A stretch of DNA of 37,434 nucleotides, taken from contig JABBOG010000038.1 of NCBI GenBank assembly GCA_019351975.1, positions 1 through 37,434 of the forward strand. The letters are read 5' to 3'. Of this stretch, positions 16,392 to 25,902 are shown piece by piece; position 1 is the stretch's first letter; each line of letters starts with the position of its first letter. A program made the position numbers and the translations under genes. Below the pieces are notes generated by a model that was not told the DNA's origin, made no database searches, and saw only the letters and a list, made by a program, of their open reading frames with translations. This DNA comes from Acidobacteriota bacterium (lineage in GTDB: Bacteria; Acidobacteriota; Terriglobia; Terriglobales; Acidobacteriaceae).

Positions 16392-17833
16392 CTACGACTG
16401 AGCCGGAAGCGCGTTGCAGAGCTCAAGAGCGAGCAGCGGATATGCGGTGCCGCTGTAGCTGATGAACTGCCAACCGTCTCGATTCAGAGATCGTGTCCAC
16501 CAGCGCCCCGACGATCGCTGATTCGCCAGGAGCCACGCCACCCCACGCTGAATTCGAGGATCTGTTGCCGGCACGCCAGCCTTTCGCAGCGCAATGATTG
16601 CCAGACCGGTCATATGGCCGTCGCTGGGAGGATCGATAAACTCAGGTTCTTCCCTGAGCTTAGCCGCTCGGTTGCCGTTGCCCCATTGGTCAGGCCGTGC
16701 GAACGTGCGAATGGACCATCCACCATCGATTTGTTGATGATCGAAGATCATCCCCACAAGACGCTGCATCTTCTTCGCGTCCAACAATCCAGGCAATTCT
16801 GAAGCGGACCAGAGCAAATCGGTTTGATCGTAGTCGCCCTGCATCTTGCCGCCCGCGCGAAGATAATCCTCTAAAAGATCGACTCTGGATTGCAGCGGTG
16901 TACCACGCTGCTCGCCTAACCATCCCGGAGCATTCGCAATCGCTCTTGCCGCCACAGTTGCAAGCTGGAAGGGGCTGGATTCCAGTGGCGGATTGTTGTC
17001 GTCTTCGATGGGCCAATCGCCGGTTGGACGCTGCAGCTCAAACATGAGCTGCAAAGCCTGGGCGGTCTCGGGGGAGAGGTGGTGGAGCACGTTCGCGCTT
17101 CCCATATCGCTAATCCTGCAGCTACGTAGACGATCTGCGTAGGTTCGACTTCGGACTGGCGCTTTGCGGGATCGATGGCGAGCGCGTCATGGAGCGTTGC
17201 AATGAAGAATTCCCGCAGCTTCGCTTGAGGCGCACCCAATTGTGGGGACAGCATGGGTCGCACCACCATATAGGTGCCGTTTGTGTGGCAGGCGACGCAC
17301 TTCCACTCTGCCGTCCACGCGACAGCACCTTCCTCCATATACTCGACAGCCAATCGGGGCGAGAACGGGATCTTCACTTCATCCCGAGAAGGCCTTGGAT
17401 ACGTCACATTCATGTAGTGATACTGATACTGGAAAGGGACTTTCCAAGCCCCCGTTTGCGGGGTCAGTCGTAACGTCAGAGGGCTCGTCTGCTTGTCCCA
17501 CGTCCACACCCCGTCGTAAGACCCGACGGCGTTCTTCTTACCTTCGTATACACCCTTACCTCGATTGATCGAAAACTTGAGCGTCGCAGCGTCTACCGTG
17601 GAGGTGTCGATGTGGATTGCATCGGGAACAAACTCGACGAAGGCGTTTGTGACCGTCAGACCGCCGTTTGCCGCCTTGGAAACCTGAATCATTACGCGGC
17701 GCTGTTCCGGGCTGGACGTAGAAGTTCCCTGCCACACGGATACGATCTGCTGGCCACAGAGCGTGCTGGCCATGAGCATTGCAGCCGCCGTGAGCATTGC
17801 AGCCATAGAAACCCAAAGCTTGTAGCGTGGCAT
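16392..17833 (-). pseudogene. Secreted CXXCH-containing squalene/hopene-cyclase-repeat protein, frameshifted
   Basis: Two leftward frames form one gene. The first (start 17833) has a signal peptide, a beta-rich region of about 150 residues, a heme-binding motif KCVACHTNGTY (about residue 180) and a helical stretch ending TQIVYVAAGLAIWEA. The second frame (to 16392) continues with NVLHHLSPETAQALQLM and alpha-barrel repeats of the squalene/hopene-cyclase or prenyltransferase type. Three QW-like motifs are visible: QRPTGDW, QQIDGGW and QRSSGRW. The frames join at about 17092-17098. The span is 1442 nt, one short of 481 codons, so a single missing base explains the break. It is either a recent pseudogene or a sequence error. 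Intact relatives of this layout occur in Acidobacteriota. The start has AAGGA 8 nt upstream. Function unknown; a cyclase role is unlikely because the catalytic core is reduced. Confidence 0.8.
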
Positions 17834-17947
17834 CGTTCCATCCTTTGAAGCACCGCTGATCGGGTCAACCGCCCATTGCGGAGTGACGGAATCATAACAT
17901 TTGCAGAACTAAATCGTCTTAGCGGTTCGATGTACGCTGCAGCGATA

Positions 17948-18808
17948 TCAGCCGAACCTCGCGTGGAGGAGGAATTCGCGGTTGCCTTCCATGCCGAGGA
18001 TGGGCGAGTCGATGAGGTCGAGGGCCTGGCCGCCGAGGTCGCGAACGGCGGCTTCGACGCGGTGGACGGCGAGCTGGTGGGCGGCGGGGTCGCGTACGAT
18101 GCCGCCTTTGCCGACGTGCTCGCGGCCAGCCTCGAACTGCGGCTTGACGAGGAGGACGGCTTCCCCGCGCCAGTGCTCGCCGGCTGGGGCGAGCGCGGCG
18201 ACGACGGCGGGAAGCACCAGCGTGGCGGAGATAAAGCTGACGTCCATGGCGAAGAAGGTGATGTCCTGGGGGGCAGCCGACGGAGGGCTCGCATCGGTGG
18301 CGGCTGGGTGAAGCAGATTCCCTTCGGGAATGACAGAAAGAAAAACGGAAGGCGAGGCTGGTGGGACGAGCTGGCCGGAGGTGAGGAGGCGGGCGTTGGT
18401 GCGTTCGAGGAGGGTGACGCGGGGGTCGGAGCGGAGCTTGTTGTGGATCTGGCCGTAGCCGGTGTCGACAGCGAGGACGGAGGCGGCGCCGTTCTGGAGC
18501 ATGCAGTCGGTGAAGCCGCCGGTGGAGGCGCCGATGTCGGCGCAGGCGAGGCCGGTGACGGCGATGTGCCAGGTGGCGAGGGCGGCTTCGAGCTTGAGGC
18601 CGCCGCGCGAGACGTAGCGGAGGTCGTCGCCGAGGAGGCGGAGGTTGGCGGTGTCGTCGACGAGCGTGCCAGGTTTAGCGGGCTTTCCGCTTTTTTCGAG
18701 GCGCTGCTCGTTGACGAGGACGCGGCCGGCGAGGATGAGCGCCTGGGCTCGCTCGCGCGAGGCGGCGAGGGAGCGGTCAACGAGGAGCTTGTCGAGACGA
18801 AGTTTCAT
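17948..18808 (-). CDS. tlyA: TlyA family rRNA (cytidine-2'-O)-methyltransferase
   Basis: A 286-residue protein. An S4 RNA-binding domain (MKLRLDKLLVDRSLAASRERA, residues 1-65) is followed by an FtsJ-like SAM methyltransferase domain with ACADIGASTGGFTDCML (SAM site, near 90) and VDTGYGQIH. MDVSFISATLVLP and LLVKPQFEAGRE follow. Known TlyA methylates 16S and/or 23S rRNA; homologues are often mislabelled hemolysin. Between ERTNAR and DVSFIS there are about 48 residues instead of about 17 in the mycobacterial protein. The extra segment (about 149-180) encodes SVIPEGNLLHP and corresponds to a REP-like DNA repeat. The frame extends upstream to 19087, but the S4 domain starts at the ATG of 18808. 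Confidence 0.92.
   Translation of the reverse strand: MKLRLDKLLVDRSLAASRERAQALILAGRVLVNEQRLEKSGKPAKPGTLVDDTANLRLLGDDLRYVSRGGLKLEAALATWHIAVTGLACADIGASTGGFTDCMLQNGAASVLAVDTGYGQIHNKLRSDPRVTLLERTNARLLTSGQLVPPASPSVFLSVIPEGNLLHPAATDASPPSAAPQDITFFAMDVSFISATLVLPAVVAALAPAGEHWRGEAVLLVKPQFEAGREHVGKGGIVRDPAAHQLAVHRVEAAVRDLGGQALDLIDSPILGMEGNREFLLHARFG
18311..18345. repeat. REP-like element inside tlyA
   Basis: ATTCCC-TTC-GGGAAT (18317-18331) is a 6-bp stem with a 3-nt loop, flanked by AAGCAG and TGACAGAAAG. The wording CATTCCCGAAGGGAATCTGCTT resembles a dispersed intergenic repeat of Acidobacteriaceae, but here it lies in frame within a coding sequence. Confidence 0.55.
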
Positions 18809-18973
18809 GATGGCGGCGCAGAGGGCTCCAATGGACAGGATAACGGAGTGGGCGAGCGGATGCGCGGACGGATGCGTGGGCGGGCGCATGGGCGGGGCGC
18901 ATGCATGCGGCGACTTGATGTTTCGCGGCGGGCGGGCTAGGCTTCTCTGAGTCGCGGACGAAGGGATGCAGGG

Positions 18974-19921
18974 ATGATCAACCGGCGAGCGTTTGGACAG
19001 ATGTTGGCGGCGGGCGCGGTGGCACAGGGGCTGCTGCGGCGGAGCGCGTGGGCCGCAGCGCAGGCTGCGGGACCGGCGGTAGCGCAAGCTGCGGGATCAG
19101 CCGCGGGATCAGCCGCGGGATCAGCCGCAAGGTTTGAGTTTTCCGTGATGCTGTGGACGCTGGAGAAGCAGATGGGCTTCGACCGCGCGCTGGAGACGGT
19201 GGCGGCGGCCGGCTACCAGGGCGTCGAGCTGGTGGGCGAGTTCGAGACGTGGTCGCCCATCGATACGCGGCTGATGATGCGCAAGATGAAGGCGCTGGGG
19301 CTGGTCTTCGATGCGATGAGCGGCGTGAAGGCGGGCTTCGCTGTACCCAGTGAGAGCGCGGCGTTTGTGACGCAGCTGGAGAATCAGATTCGGTGGGCAG
19401 GCGTGCTCCAGTGCCCGAAGATCATCCTGCTCTCGGGCAAAAAAGTGGAGGGCGCGCAGGCCGGAGCGCAGCGGCAGACGGCCGTCGAGAACCTGAAACG
19501 CGCGGCGGAGATGGCGGCCAGGGCCAACGTGGATCTCGTCATCGAGCCGATCGATCCGCTGGAGCAGCCGACGATCTATCTGACCAGCGTGACGGAGGGC
19601 TTCGAGATCGTGCGCGCGGTGAACCATCCGCGGGTGAAGGTGCTGTACGACTTTTACCACGAGCAGCGTGCGTTCGGAGACCTGATCGAGAAGCTGGAGC
19701 AGAACATCGATTGGGTGGGGCTGGTGCATGTGGCCGATGTGCCGGGGCGGCATGAGCCGGGAACCGGCGAGATCGACTACGCGAGCATCTATCGCAAGCT
19801 GGCGGAGCTGCAATATAAAGGGTTTATCGCGATGGAGTTTTATCCGACGGCTGACCCGGAGAGCACGCTGCGCAAGGCGCGGTTGCAGGCGATCCAGGAT
19901 GCGGACGGCGGGCCGTCCTAA
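18974..19921 (+). CDS. Tat-exported hydroxypyruvate isomerase-like TIM-barrel protein
   Basis: A 315-residue protein of the xylose isomerase-like / hydroxypyruvate isomerase (Hyi) family. The N-terminus (INRRAFGQMLAAGAVAQGLL) has the twin arginine followed by a hydrophobic stretch, so export by Tat is likely. A low-complexity Ala/Gly/Ser linker (about 30-52) follows. The barrel begins FEFSVMLWTLEKQMGFD. Metal/catalytic residues appear in VIEPIDP (Glu), VLYDFYHEQ (Asp/His), HVADVPGRHEPGTGEIDY and IAMEFYP (Glu). The GRHEPGTGEI motif is typical of Hyi. Cytosolic Hyi interconverts hydroxypyruvate and tartronate semialdehyde; the exported form may act on a different sugar or acid. It is divergent from tlyA across 165 bp. 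Confidence 0.85.
   Translation: MINRRAFGQMLAAGAVAQGLLRRSAWAAAQAAGPAVAQAAGSAAGSAAGSAARFEFSVMLWTLEKQMGFDRALETVAAAGYQGVELVGEFETWSPIDTRLMMRKMKALGLVFDAMSGVKAGFAVPSESAAFVTQLENQIRWAGVLQCPKIILLSGKKVEGAQAGAQRQTAVENLKRAAEMAARANVDLVIEPIDPLEQPTIYLTSVTEGFEIVRAVNHPRVKVLYDFYHEQRAFGDLIEKLEQNIDWVGLVHVADVPGRHEPGTGEIDYASIYRKLAELQYKGFIAMEFYPTADPESTLRKARLQAIQDADGGPS
19091..19126. repeat. 12-bp tandem repeat (GCGGGATCAGCC x3) in the Tat-protein linker
   Basis: Three perfect copies of GCGGGATCAGCC encode the repeated A-G-S-A unit just after the signal peptide. Copy number can vary by slippage without changing frame. Confidence 0.85.
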
Positions 19922-19942
19922 GCGCTCAGAGCCGACGCAAGA

Positions 19943-20101
19943 TTAGCTGCGCAGGCCCACGCTGGAGGCTTCCCTGCGCGTCGACACCGACGTTGCGTGG
20001 ATCCAGAAGATGCGAAACAGCAGCCTGCAGATTCCGTATGCGAGAAGCACACCCATCGCCAACGCCGCGCAGATCGCTCCGACGACGATCAAAAAACTCA
20101 T
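19943..20101 (-). CDS. Small membrane protein (52 residues)
   Basis: A short protein with one or two hydrophobic segments, MSFLIVVGAICAALAMGVLL and AYGICRLLFRIFWI, then a basic tail with TRREASS. I recognise no family. The longer frame upstream to 20362 runs through the preceding intergenic DNA and is unlikely to be coding. Short membrane proteins of this type are common in Acidobacteriota genomes. It is the last of the leftward series uvrA-CPBP-zinc ribbon-mtnA, 181 bp beyond mtnA. The ribosome binding site is weak. Confidence 0.5.
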   Translation of the reverse strand: MSFLIVVGAICAALAMGVLLAYGICRLLFRIFWIHATSVSTRREASSVGLRS

Positions 20102-20282
20102 CACCACACCGCTCTTTCCGCTTTGAAGCACCGTTTGCGCGCCAGGCTCGTGCAGCCGCAGAGACCGGGTCGATTCGAGACGCCAAGACCATTCTGTCCG
20201 ATTCCGCGCAAACGTCCAGCACAATCTGCGGCCCGGGTGTTGTCGATCAGGATTCCTCCGCCCGATGTGGGACGCAACGCGC

Positions 20283-21329
20283 TTACCGGCTGGCAGCCAT
20301 CGCGCGAATCGACGCCTCGAACGGCGCGCGCAGCACTCCACGCTCGGTGATGATGGCCGCAATATACTTCGCTGGCGTCACATCAAATGCGGGATTCTCG
20401 ATGCCGACGCCGTCGGGCGTCATCTGCTTGCCGTTGGAGTGCGTTACCTCGCGCGGATCGCGCTGCTCGATGGGAATGCCTGCGCCGGTCGCCGTGGCCA
20501 TATCGATGGTGTTGAACGGCGCCGCAACGTAGAACGGAATTCCATGCTCCTTCGCCAGGATCGATACGCCGTAGGTGCCGATCTTGTTGGCGGTATCGCC
20601 GTTCGCCGCGATGCGGTCCGCGCCGACGATCACCGCCTGAATGCGGCCCTGCGCCATGAGCGCGGCGCTCATGTTGTCGCACAGCACGGTGGTCTTGATG
20701 TTGTCCTTCATCAGCTCCCAGGCTGTGAGTCGAGCGCCCTGCAGGAATGGCCGCGTCTCGTCGGCGAGAACGTCGATCTTGTGGCCGCGCTCCACCGCCG
20801 CACGCACAACTCCCAGCGCGGAGCCGTAGCCACAGGTCGCAAGCGCGCCCGCGTTGCAGTGCGTGAGGACCGTGCCTTGCATCGGCAGAAGCTCCGCGCC
20901 GAACGCTCCCATCCGCTTGCAGGCTGCGATGTCTTCGTCATACAACCGCTTTGCGAGCTCCACCACGGCGGTTTTGATCTCCGGTATTGGCGTGGCCTTG
21001 GCGGCGAGCTCGTTGTAGCGCTCACGCACCTGCCCGATGCCCCAGAAGAGGTTCACCGCCGTTGGCCGCGTCGCAGCCAGCGTGTCGCAGATCACCGCAA
21101 CCTCTGCGGTCAGTTCAGGCAGCGTCTGTGCTTCGCTGCGTTCGATGCCGAGCGCGACACCCATCGCCGCCGAGACGCCGATGGCCGGCGCGCCACGCAC
21201 GATCATGTCGCGAATGACGCGCGCCACCTGCTTGTAATCCGTTGCTACAACGTAGGTCTCTTCGAGCGGAAGCTTGGTCTGGTCCAGGAAGTTGACGCCC
21301 TCAGGCGTCCATTCAAGAGTGGGAATCAT
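20283..21329 (-). CDS. mtnA: S-methyl-5-thioribose-1-phosphate isomerase
   Basis: A 348-residue enzyme of methionine salvage that converts methylthioribose-1-phosphate to methylthioribulose-1-phosphate. It belongs to the eIF2B-alpha fold family. It starts MIPTLEWTPEGVNFLDQTKL and shows RDMIVRGAPAIGVSAAMG (about 42-59). The catalytic Cys lies in LTHCNAGALATCGYG (near 157-167). The catalytic Asp lies in VIVGADRIAANGDTANKIGTY (near 240). Length is normal. GGAGGGG 4 nt upstream gives a strong start. No other mtn genes are nearby. It lies in a leftward unit with the zinc-ribbon, CPBP and uvrA genes. Confidence 0.96.
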   Translation of the reverse strand: MIPTLEWTPEGVNFLDQTKLPLEETYVVATDYKQVARVIRDMIVRGAPAIGVSAAMGVALGIERSEAQTLPELTAEVAVICDTLAATRPTAVNLFWGIGQVRERYNELAAKATPIPEIKTAVVELAKRLYDEDIAACKRMGAFGAELLPMQGTVLTHCNAGALATCGYGSALGVVRAAVERGHKIDVLADETRPFLQGARLTAWELMKDNIKTTVLCDNMSAALMAQGRIQAVIVGADRIAANGDTANKIGTYGVSILAKEHGIPFYVAAPFNTIDMATATGAGIPIEQRDPREVTHSNGKQMTPDGVGIENPAFDVTPAKYIAAIITERGVLRAPFEASIRAMAASR

Positions 21330-21384
21330 ATCCCCTCCAGTCTAAGGCATCCGCGCGTGGATCATTCGCTCGCGAGCGCGCCCG

Positions 21385-21585
21385 CTACCCGCCAAATGTG
21401 GAGAACGTGGAGGATGCTGAGGCCGGTCGCCGCAGCATCTTCCGCACATCGAAGACCCTGAACCGTCCCTTGCAACTGTTGCAGCGAAAGGCTCGGAAGC
21501 CGATCAGAAGATGCTCAAACATCATTCGGTGGGAGCGATAGATCTCTGTGGAACTGCACCGCGGACACGATGGGGGACGCGACAT
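21385..21585 (-). CDS. Small zinc-ribbon protein
   Basis: A 66-residue protein with two C-x-x-C knuckles, CPRC (near residue 8) and CNSC (near 36), separated by about 28 residues. This is typical of a rubredoxin-like zinc ribbon. The tail FRVFDVRKMLRR is basic. A strong AGAGGAGAA precedes the ATG. Similar short ribbon proteins are widespread in Acidobacteriota; no function is known to me. It lies 42 bp after the CPBP gene and 55 bp before mtnA, on the same strand. Confidence 0.75.
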   Translation of the reverse strand: MSRPPSCPRCSSTEIYRSHRMMFEHLLIGFRAFRCNSCKGRFRVFDVRKMLRRPASASSTFSTFGG

Positions 21586-21627
21586 AGGTCTTCTCCTCTG
21601 CGCACACTCCGCATCCTGTTGTGAGCT

Positions 21628-22506
21628 TCAACGGCTCAGCTTGTCGAGATGTCGGAATCCACCTGTGGAGACGAAGATGACCACGAAGATCGAAAGATTA
21701 TACGTCGCATGGACCAGAGTCGAACATGCAACCGAGTGCGTCCGGATGCGCACCGCGCTTAACATCAAGCTTACTCCGTACAGTACACCAAGGGGACCCC
21801 AGGCATCCTGCAATTGACTGGCGTGTAACAAAGCAAACGGTACGCTTGAAACGATCGCGGCGAAGACCATGGCCGAGGCGGAGTGCGCCGAACTGCTCTC
21901 CCACTTGCGCAGCCCCGCTGGCGAGCGCTCCAGCGAGAGCCAGTCGTAGGCGGTCGCAAGCGCGGGCAAAAGGAATCCGCGAAACGCGATCTCTTCGGTG
22001 AGCGGCGCAAGCAGCACAGCGAACGCGGCCAGCAGCCAGGCACCGTGCTGCGTCTGGATGAGGCCGTCGAACGGCGTGGTGTCGGGCGACGGTATAAAGT
22101 GCAGCGCCGTCTGCGCGGCTGCGCTCAACAGAGCACCCGTCAGCACCATCCAATACCAGCGCCGCTTTGCCACAAGCGCATTCCAATGGATACCGCGCCA
22201 GAACGGCTTCTCCCACAGCCGCGGAAATCCCCATATCGAGACGCCCAGCGTCAGCGCATAGGCCAGCGCCTGCGACGCCAGCGCATAGCCGGGATGCTTC
22301 TCAACCGATTCCAGCTTCAGGTGCAGCGCCGTAAAGACCACCAGCACGCACAGGTTCACCATGAAGAACGCCAACATGAAGAACAGCGCCGCATGACCGA
22401 TGTGCGGAATCCGCCGCGCAATACCGTGATCGTGCGCCGGATCGGTATCGTGCTGGATGTCCAGCGCCTTGGTCTCGACCACCTCTGACACCGGAACCTG
22501 GCTCAT
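21628..22506 (-). CDS. CPBP family intramembrane metalloprotease
   Basis: A 292-residue polytopic membrane protein of the CAAX protease/bacteriocin-processing (Abi, CPBP) family. The three diagnostic motifs are present: E-E-x-x-x-R in [13 protein letters not shown] (near 172), F-x-x-x-H in [10 protein letters not shown] (near 225) and H-x-x-x-N in [10 protein letters not shown] (near 267). About seven hydrophobic segments surround them. The N-terminal 35 residues are hydrophilic and cytosolic. The ATG overlaps the uvrA stop (22503-22506), so it is coupled to a DNA repair gene without an obvious functional link. The substrate is unknown. Confidence 0.88.
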   Translation of the reverse strand: MSQVPVSEVVETKALDIQHDTDPAHDHGIARRIPHIGHAALFFMLAFFMVNLCVLVVFTALHLKLESVEKHPGYALASQALAYALTLGVSIWGFPRLWEKPFWRGIHWNALVAKRRWYWMVLTGALLSAAAQTALHFIPSPDTTPFDGLIQTQHGAWLLAAFAVLLAPLTEEIAFRGFLLPALATAYDWLSLERSPAGLRKWESSSAHSASAMVFAAIVSSVPFALLHASQLQDAWGPLGVLYGVSLMLSAVRIRTHSVACSTLVHATYNLSIFVVIFVSTGGFRHLDKLSR

Positions 22507-25500
22507 AGGGCTGCAACACTTCGCGGCGAACGTTTCGCCTTCACCGCTGCTTTCTTCTCGGCTTTTTCCGCTGTCTTATCGACCTTTTCCGCTGTCTTCT
22601 TCTCAACCTTTTCGGCTGTCTTTTTATCGGCTTTCTCTGCCGTCGTCTCCGCGGAAGACTTCGGCTTCACCTTGGACGCGGTCGGCACGCCTGTCTTCTT
22701 CTCCGGTGCAACAAACTTCGGCTTGGGCAACTTCTTCTCCAGATCTGGCAGCTCGATGGGCGGCAGATGTTCGCTTGCAGCCAAGGTACCAGCAGTCGCG
22801 TAGTAGCGCGCAAGAAAATGTCCGGTGTGCGACTCCGCGACATGCGCCACCATCTCCGGCGGCCCCTGCGCCACGATCCGACCGCCGCCCTCGCCGCCCT
22901 CCGGCCCCATATCGATGAGGTAGTCCGCGTTGCGAATGATGTCGAGGTTGTGCTCGATGATGATCACCGTGTTGCCGAGGTCGGTGAGCCGGTGCAGCAC
23001 CTCCAGCAGCTTGCGCACATCATCGAAGTGCAAGCCTGTCGTGGGCTCATCCAGCAGGTAGAGCGTGCGCCCGGTCTGGCGCTTGGAGAGCTCACGCGCC
23101 AGCTTCATCCGCTGTGCCTCGCCGCCCGAGAGCGTCGTCGCGGACTGGCCGAGATGGATGTAGCCAAGGCCGACATCGACCAGCGTCTGCAGCTTCACAT
23201 TCACCGCCGGGACGTCCTTGAGCACCGGCACCGCGTCCTCAATGGGCAACTCCAGGATGTCGGCGATGGAGTGTCCGTTGAACTTCACCGCCAGCGTCTC
23301 CTGGTTATAGCGGCGGCCGTTGCAGATCTCGCAGAGCACGTACACGTCCGGAAGGAAGTTCATCTCGATGCGCCGCTGGCCCTCGCCCTGGCAGGCCTCG
23401 CAGCGGCCACCCTGCACGTTGAAGCTGAACCGCCCCGGCTTGTAGCCGCGCTCGCGCGACTCCGGAAGCATCGCGAACAGGTCGCGTATCGCTGTAAAGA
23501 CGCCGGTATACGTGGCGGGATTCGACCGAGGCGTGCGGCCAATCGGCGACTGGTCGATCTGGATGACCTTGTCGAGCTGGTCTGCGCCGTGGATCGCCTT
23601 GTGCGCCCCGGGCTCTTCGCGCGAGCCATACAGCTCCTTGGCTAACGAGCGGTACAGAATGTCGTTCACCAGCGTGCTCTTGCCCGATCCGCTCACACCC
23701 GAGACCACCGTCATCACGCTCAGCGGAAAGTGAGCCGTCACCGTCTGCAGGTTGTGCGAGGTTGCATCCTGCACCGACAGCCACCGCCCCGTCAGCGGTC
23801 GCGGCGCCTTCCCCGGCGTCGGCCGCGTCACGATATCGATGTGCCCGGCGAGATACTGCCCCGTCACCGACGCGGGATTCGCCATGATCTCCGCCGGCGT
23901 TCCGGAGGCCATGATTTTGCCGCCGTTCTTCCCTGCTCCCGGCCCGATGTCGAGCACGTAATCGGCCTTGCGGATGGTGTCCTCGTCGTGCTCGACCACC
24001 AGCACCGTGTTGCCCAGATCGCGCAGGTCTTCCAGCGCCGCAATCAGCCGCTGGTTGTCGCGCTGGTGCAGGCCGATGGACGGCTCATCGAGCACATACA
24101 GCACACCGCGCAGCCGCGAACCGATCTGCGTCGCCAGCCGAATCCTCTGGCCCTCGCCGCCCGAGAGCGTCGCAGCGCTGCGGCTCAGCGAGAGATAGCC
24201 CAGGCCAACGGCGTTCAGAAACTCCAGACGTTCGATGATCTCGCGCTGCAGCCGGTCTGCGATCAGGCGGTCGCGGCCAACGAACTGCATCGACCGCGCG
24301 CCCAGCAGCGCGCGCTCCAGCGACAAGCCTGTAAAGTCCGCGATGGACGCATCGCGCCGCGCGTCCGAGGCCTCGATTGGCTCAGTCTCGTCCTTCACCG
24401 ATGGCGGGTGCGCCGCAGCGTCAGCCAGTGGAATCGTCACCGCCAGCGACTCCGGCCGCAGCCTTCGTCCGTGGCAGCTCGGGCACTCCGTCGCCGACAT
24501 GAACTGCATCATGTACTCGCGGTAGCCCTCGGATTTGGTGTCCTCCAGCGTGTCGCGGAGCCAGTTAAAGATGCCGTGAAAGCCCGTCCGCCCGACCTCG
24601 TTGCGTGGCGGCCCGTACAGCAGCAGATCCTGCTGCTGCTTGGTCAGGTCGGCGAACGGCTGCTTCAGGTTGATCTTGTACTTCTCGGCCGCCAGCTTGA
24701 TCAGCCGCAGCAGATACTGCGACGACGACCCCGGCCCCATCGCACCATCGAGCAGCGGCTTCGACCAGTCCGTAATCGTCTTCGATGGGTCGAAATCATA
24801 GATCGACCCCAGACCGTGGCACTCCGTGCACGCGCCGTAATTGGAGTTGAAGCTGAAGCTGCGCGGCTCCAGCTTGGGCACATTGATGCCGCAGTCCGGG
24901 CACGCCATCGACGTGCTGAAGAGCGTCTCGCTGGTCTTGCCGTTTGGCGTCTGCAGCCCGATCAGCACCAGCCCGTTCGCCATCTGCAGCGCCGTCGTCA
25001 CCGCCGCGGACAACCTCCGCGTGTCGAACTCCACAACACCCTCTGCGACGCCACCCGCTGCGCCGCCCTGCACCACGACCTCTGCCTTCGGCGTCGCGCC
25101 GTCCGCCGCTGTCTCCGCAGCCACCAACGGCTTCAGGATGATGCGGTCCACCACGGCCTCTACCGTGTGGTTTTTGCGCTTCTCCAGCCGCATTCCCTCT
25201 TCCACCTCGGTGATCTCGCCGTCGATGCGGACGCGGTAGCCCTTCTTGTCGAGCGCCTCCAGCTCCTCGCGAAACTCGCCCTTGCGACCGCGCACCACCG
25301 GTGCCATCACGGTGATCCGCTCGCCGGGTGAGTCGGTGCGGTTGCGCTCCACAATCTGCGCAACGATCTGCTCCGCCGACTGCCGCGAGATCGGCCGATG
25401 GCACTTCGGACAGTGCGGCTGCCCGACCGACGCATACAGCAGACGCAGGTAGTCGTAGATCTCCGTGATCGTTCCCACCGTCGATCGCGGCGAGCGCGAC

Positions 25501-25802
25501 GTCGTCTTCTGCTCAATGGAGATCGCCGGGCTCAGGCCATCGATCGAGTCCACATCCGGCCGCTCCATCTGGTCGAGAAACTGCCGCGCGTAGGCCGACA
25601 GCGTCTCCACATACCGCCGCTGGCCCTCGGCGTAGATCGTGTCAAACGCCAGCGAACTCTTTCCCGATCCCGACAGCCCCGTCACCACCGTCAGCGTGTT
25701 TCGCGGAATCGAAACGGACACGTCCCGCAGGTTGTGTTGCCGTGCTCCACGCACGTTGATGTGCGTGAGGTTCTTGCGCGGATTTTGCGTTGAGGAGGCC
25801 AA
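22503..25802 (-). CDS. uvrA: Excinuclease ABC subunit UvrA
   Basis: A 1099-residue damage-recognition ATPase of nucleotide excision repair. The first Walker A is [19 protein letters not shown], followed by [12 protein letters not shown] and the UvrB-interacting region. Zinc sites include CPKC near 137, CPDCG near 303 and C-x2-C pairs in [10 protein letters not shown] and LCEICNGRR near 830-855. The ABC signatures [16 protein letters not shown] and [16 protein letters not shown] and the second Walker A ([17 protein letters not shown]) are intact. The protein exceeds E. coli UvrA (940). The extra length comes from insertions near 235-260 and 455-485 and a Lys/Ala/Glu-rich tail (about 1030-1099). 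The only start near the conserved N-terminus is a TTG. TAAACT lies 6 nt upstream of it, again leaderless geometry. It is divergent from the cysteine desulfurase. Confidence 0.97.
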   Translation of the reverse strand: MASSTQNPRKNLTHINVRGARQHNLRDVSVSIPRNTLTVVTGLSGSGKSSLAFDTIYAEGQRRYVETLSAYARQFLDQMERPDVDSIDGLSPAISIEQKTTSRSPRSTVGTITEIYDYLRLLYASVGQPHCPKCHRPISRQSAEQIVAQIVERNRTDSPGERITVMAPVVRGRKGEFREELEALDKKGYRVRIDGEITEVEEGMRLEKRKNHTVEAVVDRIILKPLVAAETAADGATPKAEVVVQGGAAGGVAEGVVEFDTRRLSAAVTTALQMANGLVLIGLQTPNGKTSETLFSTSMACPDCGINVPKLEPRSFSFNSNYGACTECHGLGSIYDFDPSKTITDWSKPLLDGAMGPGSSSQYLLRLIKLAAEKYKINLKQPFADLTKQQQDLLLYGPPRNEVGRTGFHGIFNWLRDTLEDTKSEGYREYMMQFMSATECPSCHGRRLRPESLAVTIPLADAAAHPPSVKDETEPIEASDARRDASIADFTGLSLERALLGARSMQFVGRDRLIADRLQREIIERLEFLNAVGLGYLSLSRSAATLSGGEGQRIRLATQIGSRLRGVLYVLDEPSIGLHQRDNQRLIAALEDLRDLGNTVLVVEHDEDTIRKADYVLDIGPGAGKNGGKIMASGTPAEIMANPASVTGQYLAGHIDIVTRPTPGKAPRPLTGRWLSVQDATSHNLQTVTAHFPLSVMTVVSGVSGSGKSTLVNDILYRSLAKELYGSREEPGAHKAIHGADQLDKVIQIDQSPIGRTPRSNPATYTGVFTAIRDLFAMLPESRERGYKPGRFSFNVQGGRCEACQGEGQRRIEMNFLPDVYVLCEICNGRRYNQETLAVKFNGHSIADILELPIEDAVPVLKDVPAVNVKLQTLVDVGLGYIHLGQSATTLSGGEAQRMKLARELSKRQTGRTLYLLDEPTTGLHFDDVRKLLEVLHRLTDLGNTVIIIEHNLDIIRNADYLIDMGPEGGEGGGRIVAQGPPEMVAHVAESHTGHFLARYYATAGTLAASEHLPPIELPDLEKKLPKPKFVAPEKKTGVPTASKVKPKSSAETTAEKADKKTAEKVEKKTAEKVDKTAEKAEKKAAVKAKRSPRSVAAL
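22533..22649 (-). repeat. Degenerate tandem repeat coding the UvrA Lys-rich tail
   Basis: The C-terminal segment contains four or five AEK-type units ([31 protein letters not shown]). In DNA on the + strand this appears as recurring TTTTCCGCTGTCTT-like blocks of about 21-24 bp. Confidence 0.6.
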
Positions 25803-25902
25803 GTCTCTAGTTTACAAGCTCTCCGCTTCATTGCGCCCGCCTTTCCTCCACAATCTGTTCATCGCGCAACACTCGCAACGCAAACCGCTCTCGCCGTCAA
25901 TC

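Noticed and set aside
17692-18780. Leftward Ser/Pro-rich frame of 362 residues overlapping tlyA
   Set aside because: It is an out-of-frame reading of tlyA. The true frame has S4 and SAM-binding motifs.
18840-18910. G-rich GCGGACGGATGCGTGGGCGG-like stretch between tlyA and the TIM-barrel gene
   Set aside because: Irregular GGGCG/GGATGCG runs without a constant unit; treated as low-complexity intergenic DNA rather than a repeat array or G-quadruplex element.
20265-21461. Rightward 398-residue frame antisense to mtnA
   Set aside because: Shadow of mtnA, whose catalytic motifs and strong ribosome binding site are on the other strand.
23730-25331. Long rightward frame (533 residues) antisense to uvrA
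   Set aside because: Arg/His/Gln-rich shadow of the uvrA coding sequence, with no recognisable motif.
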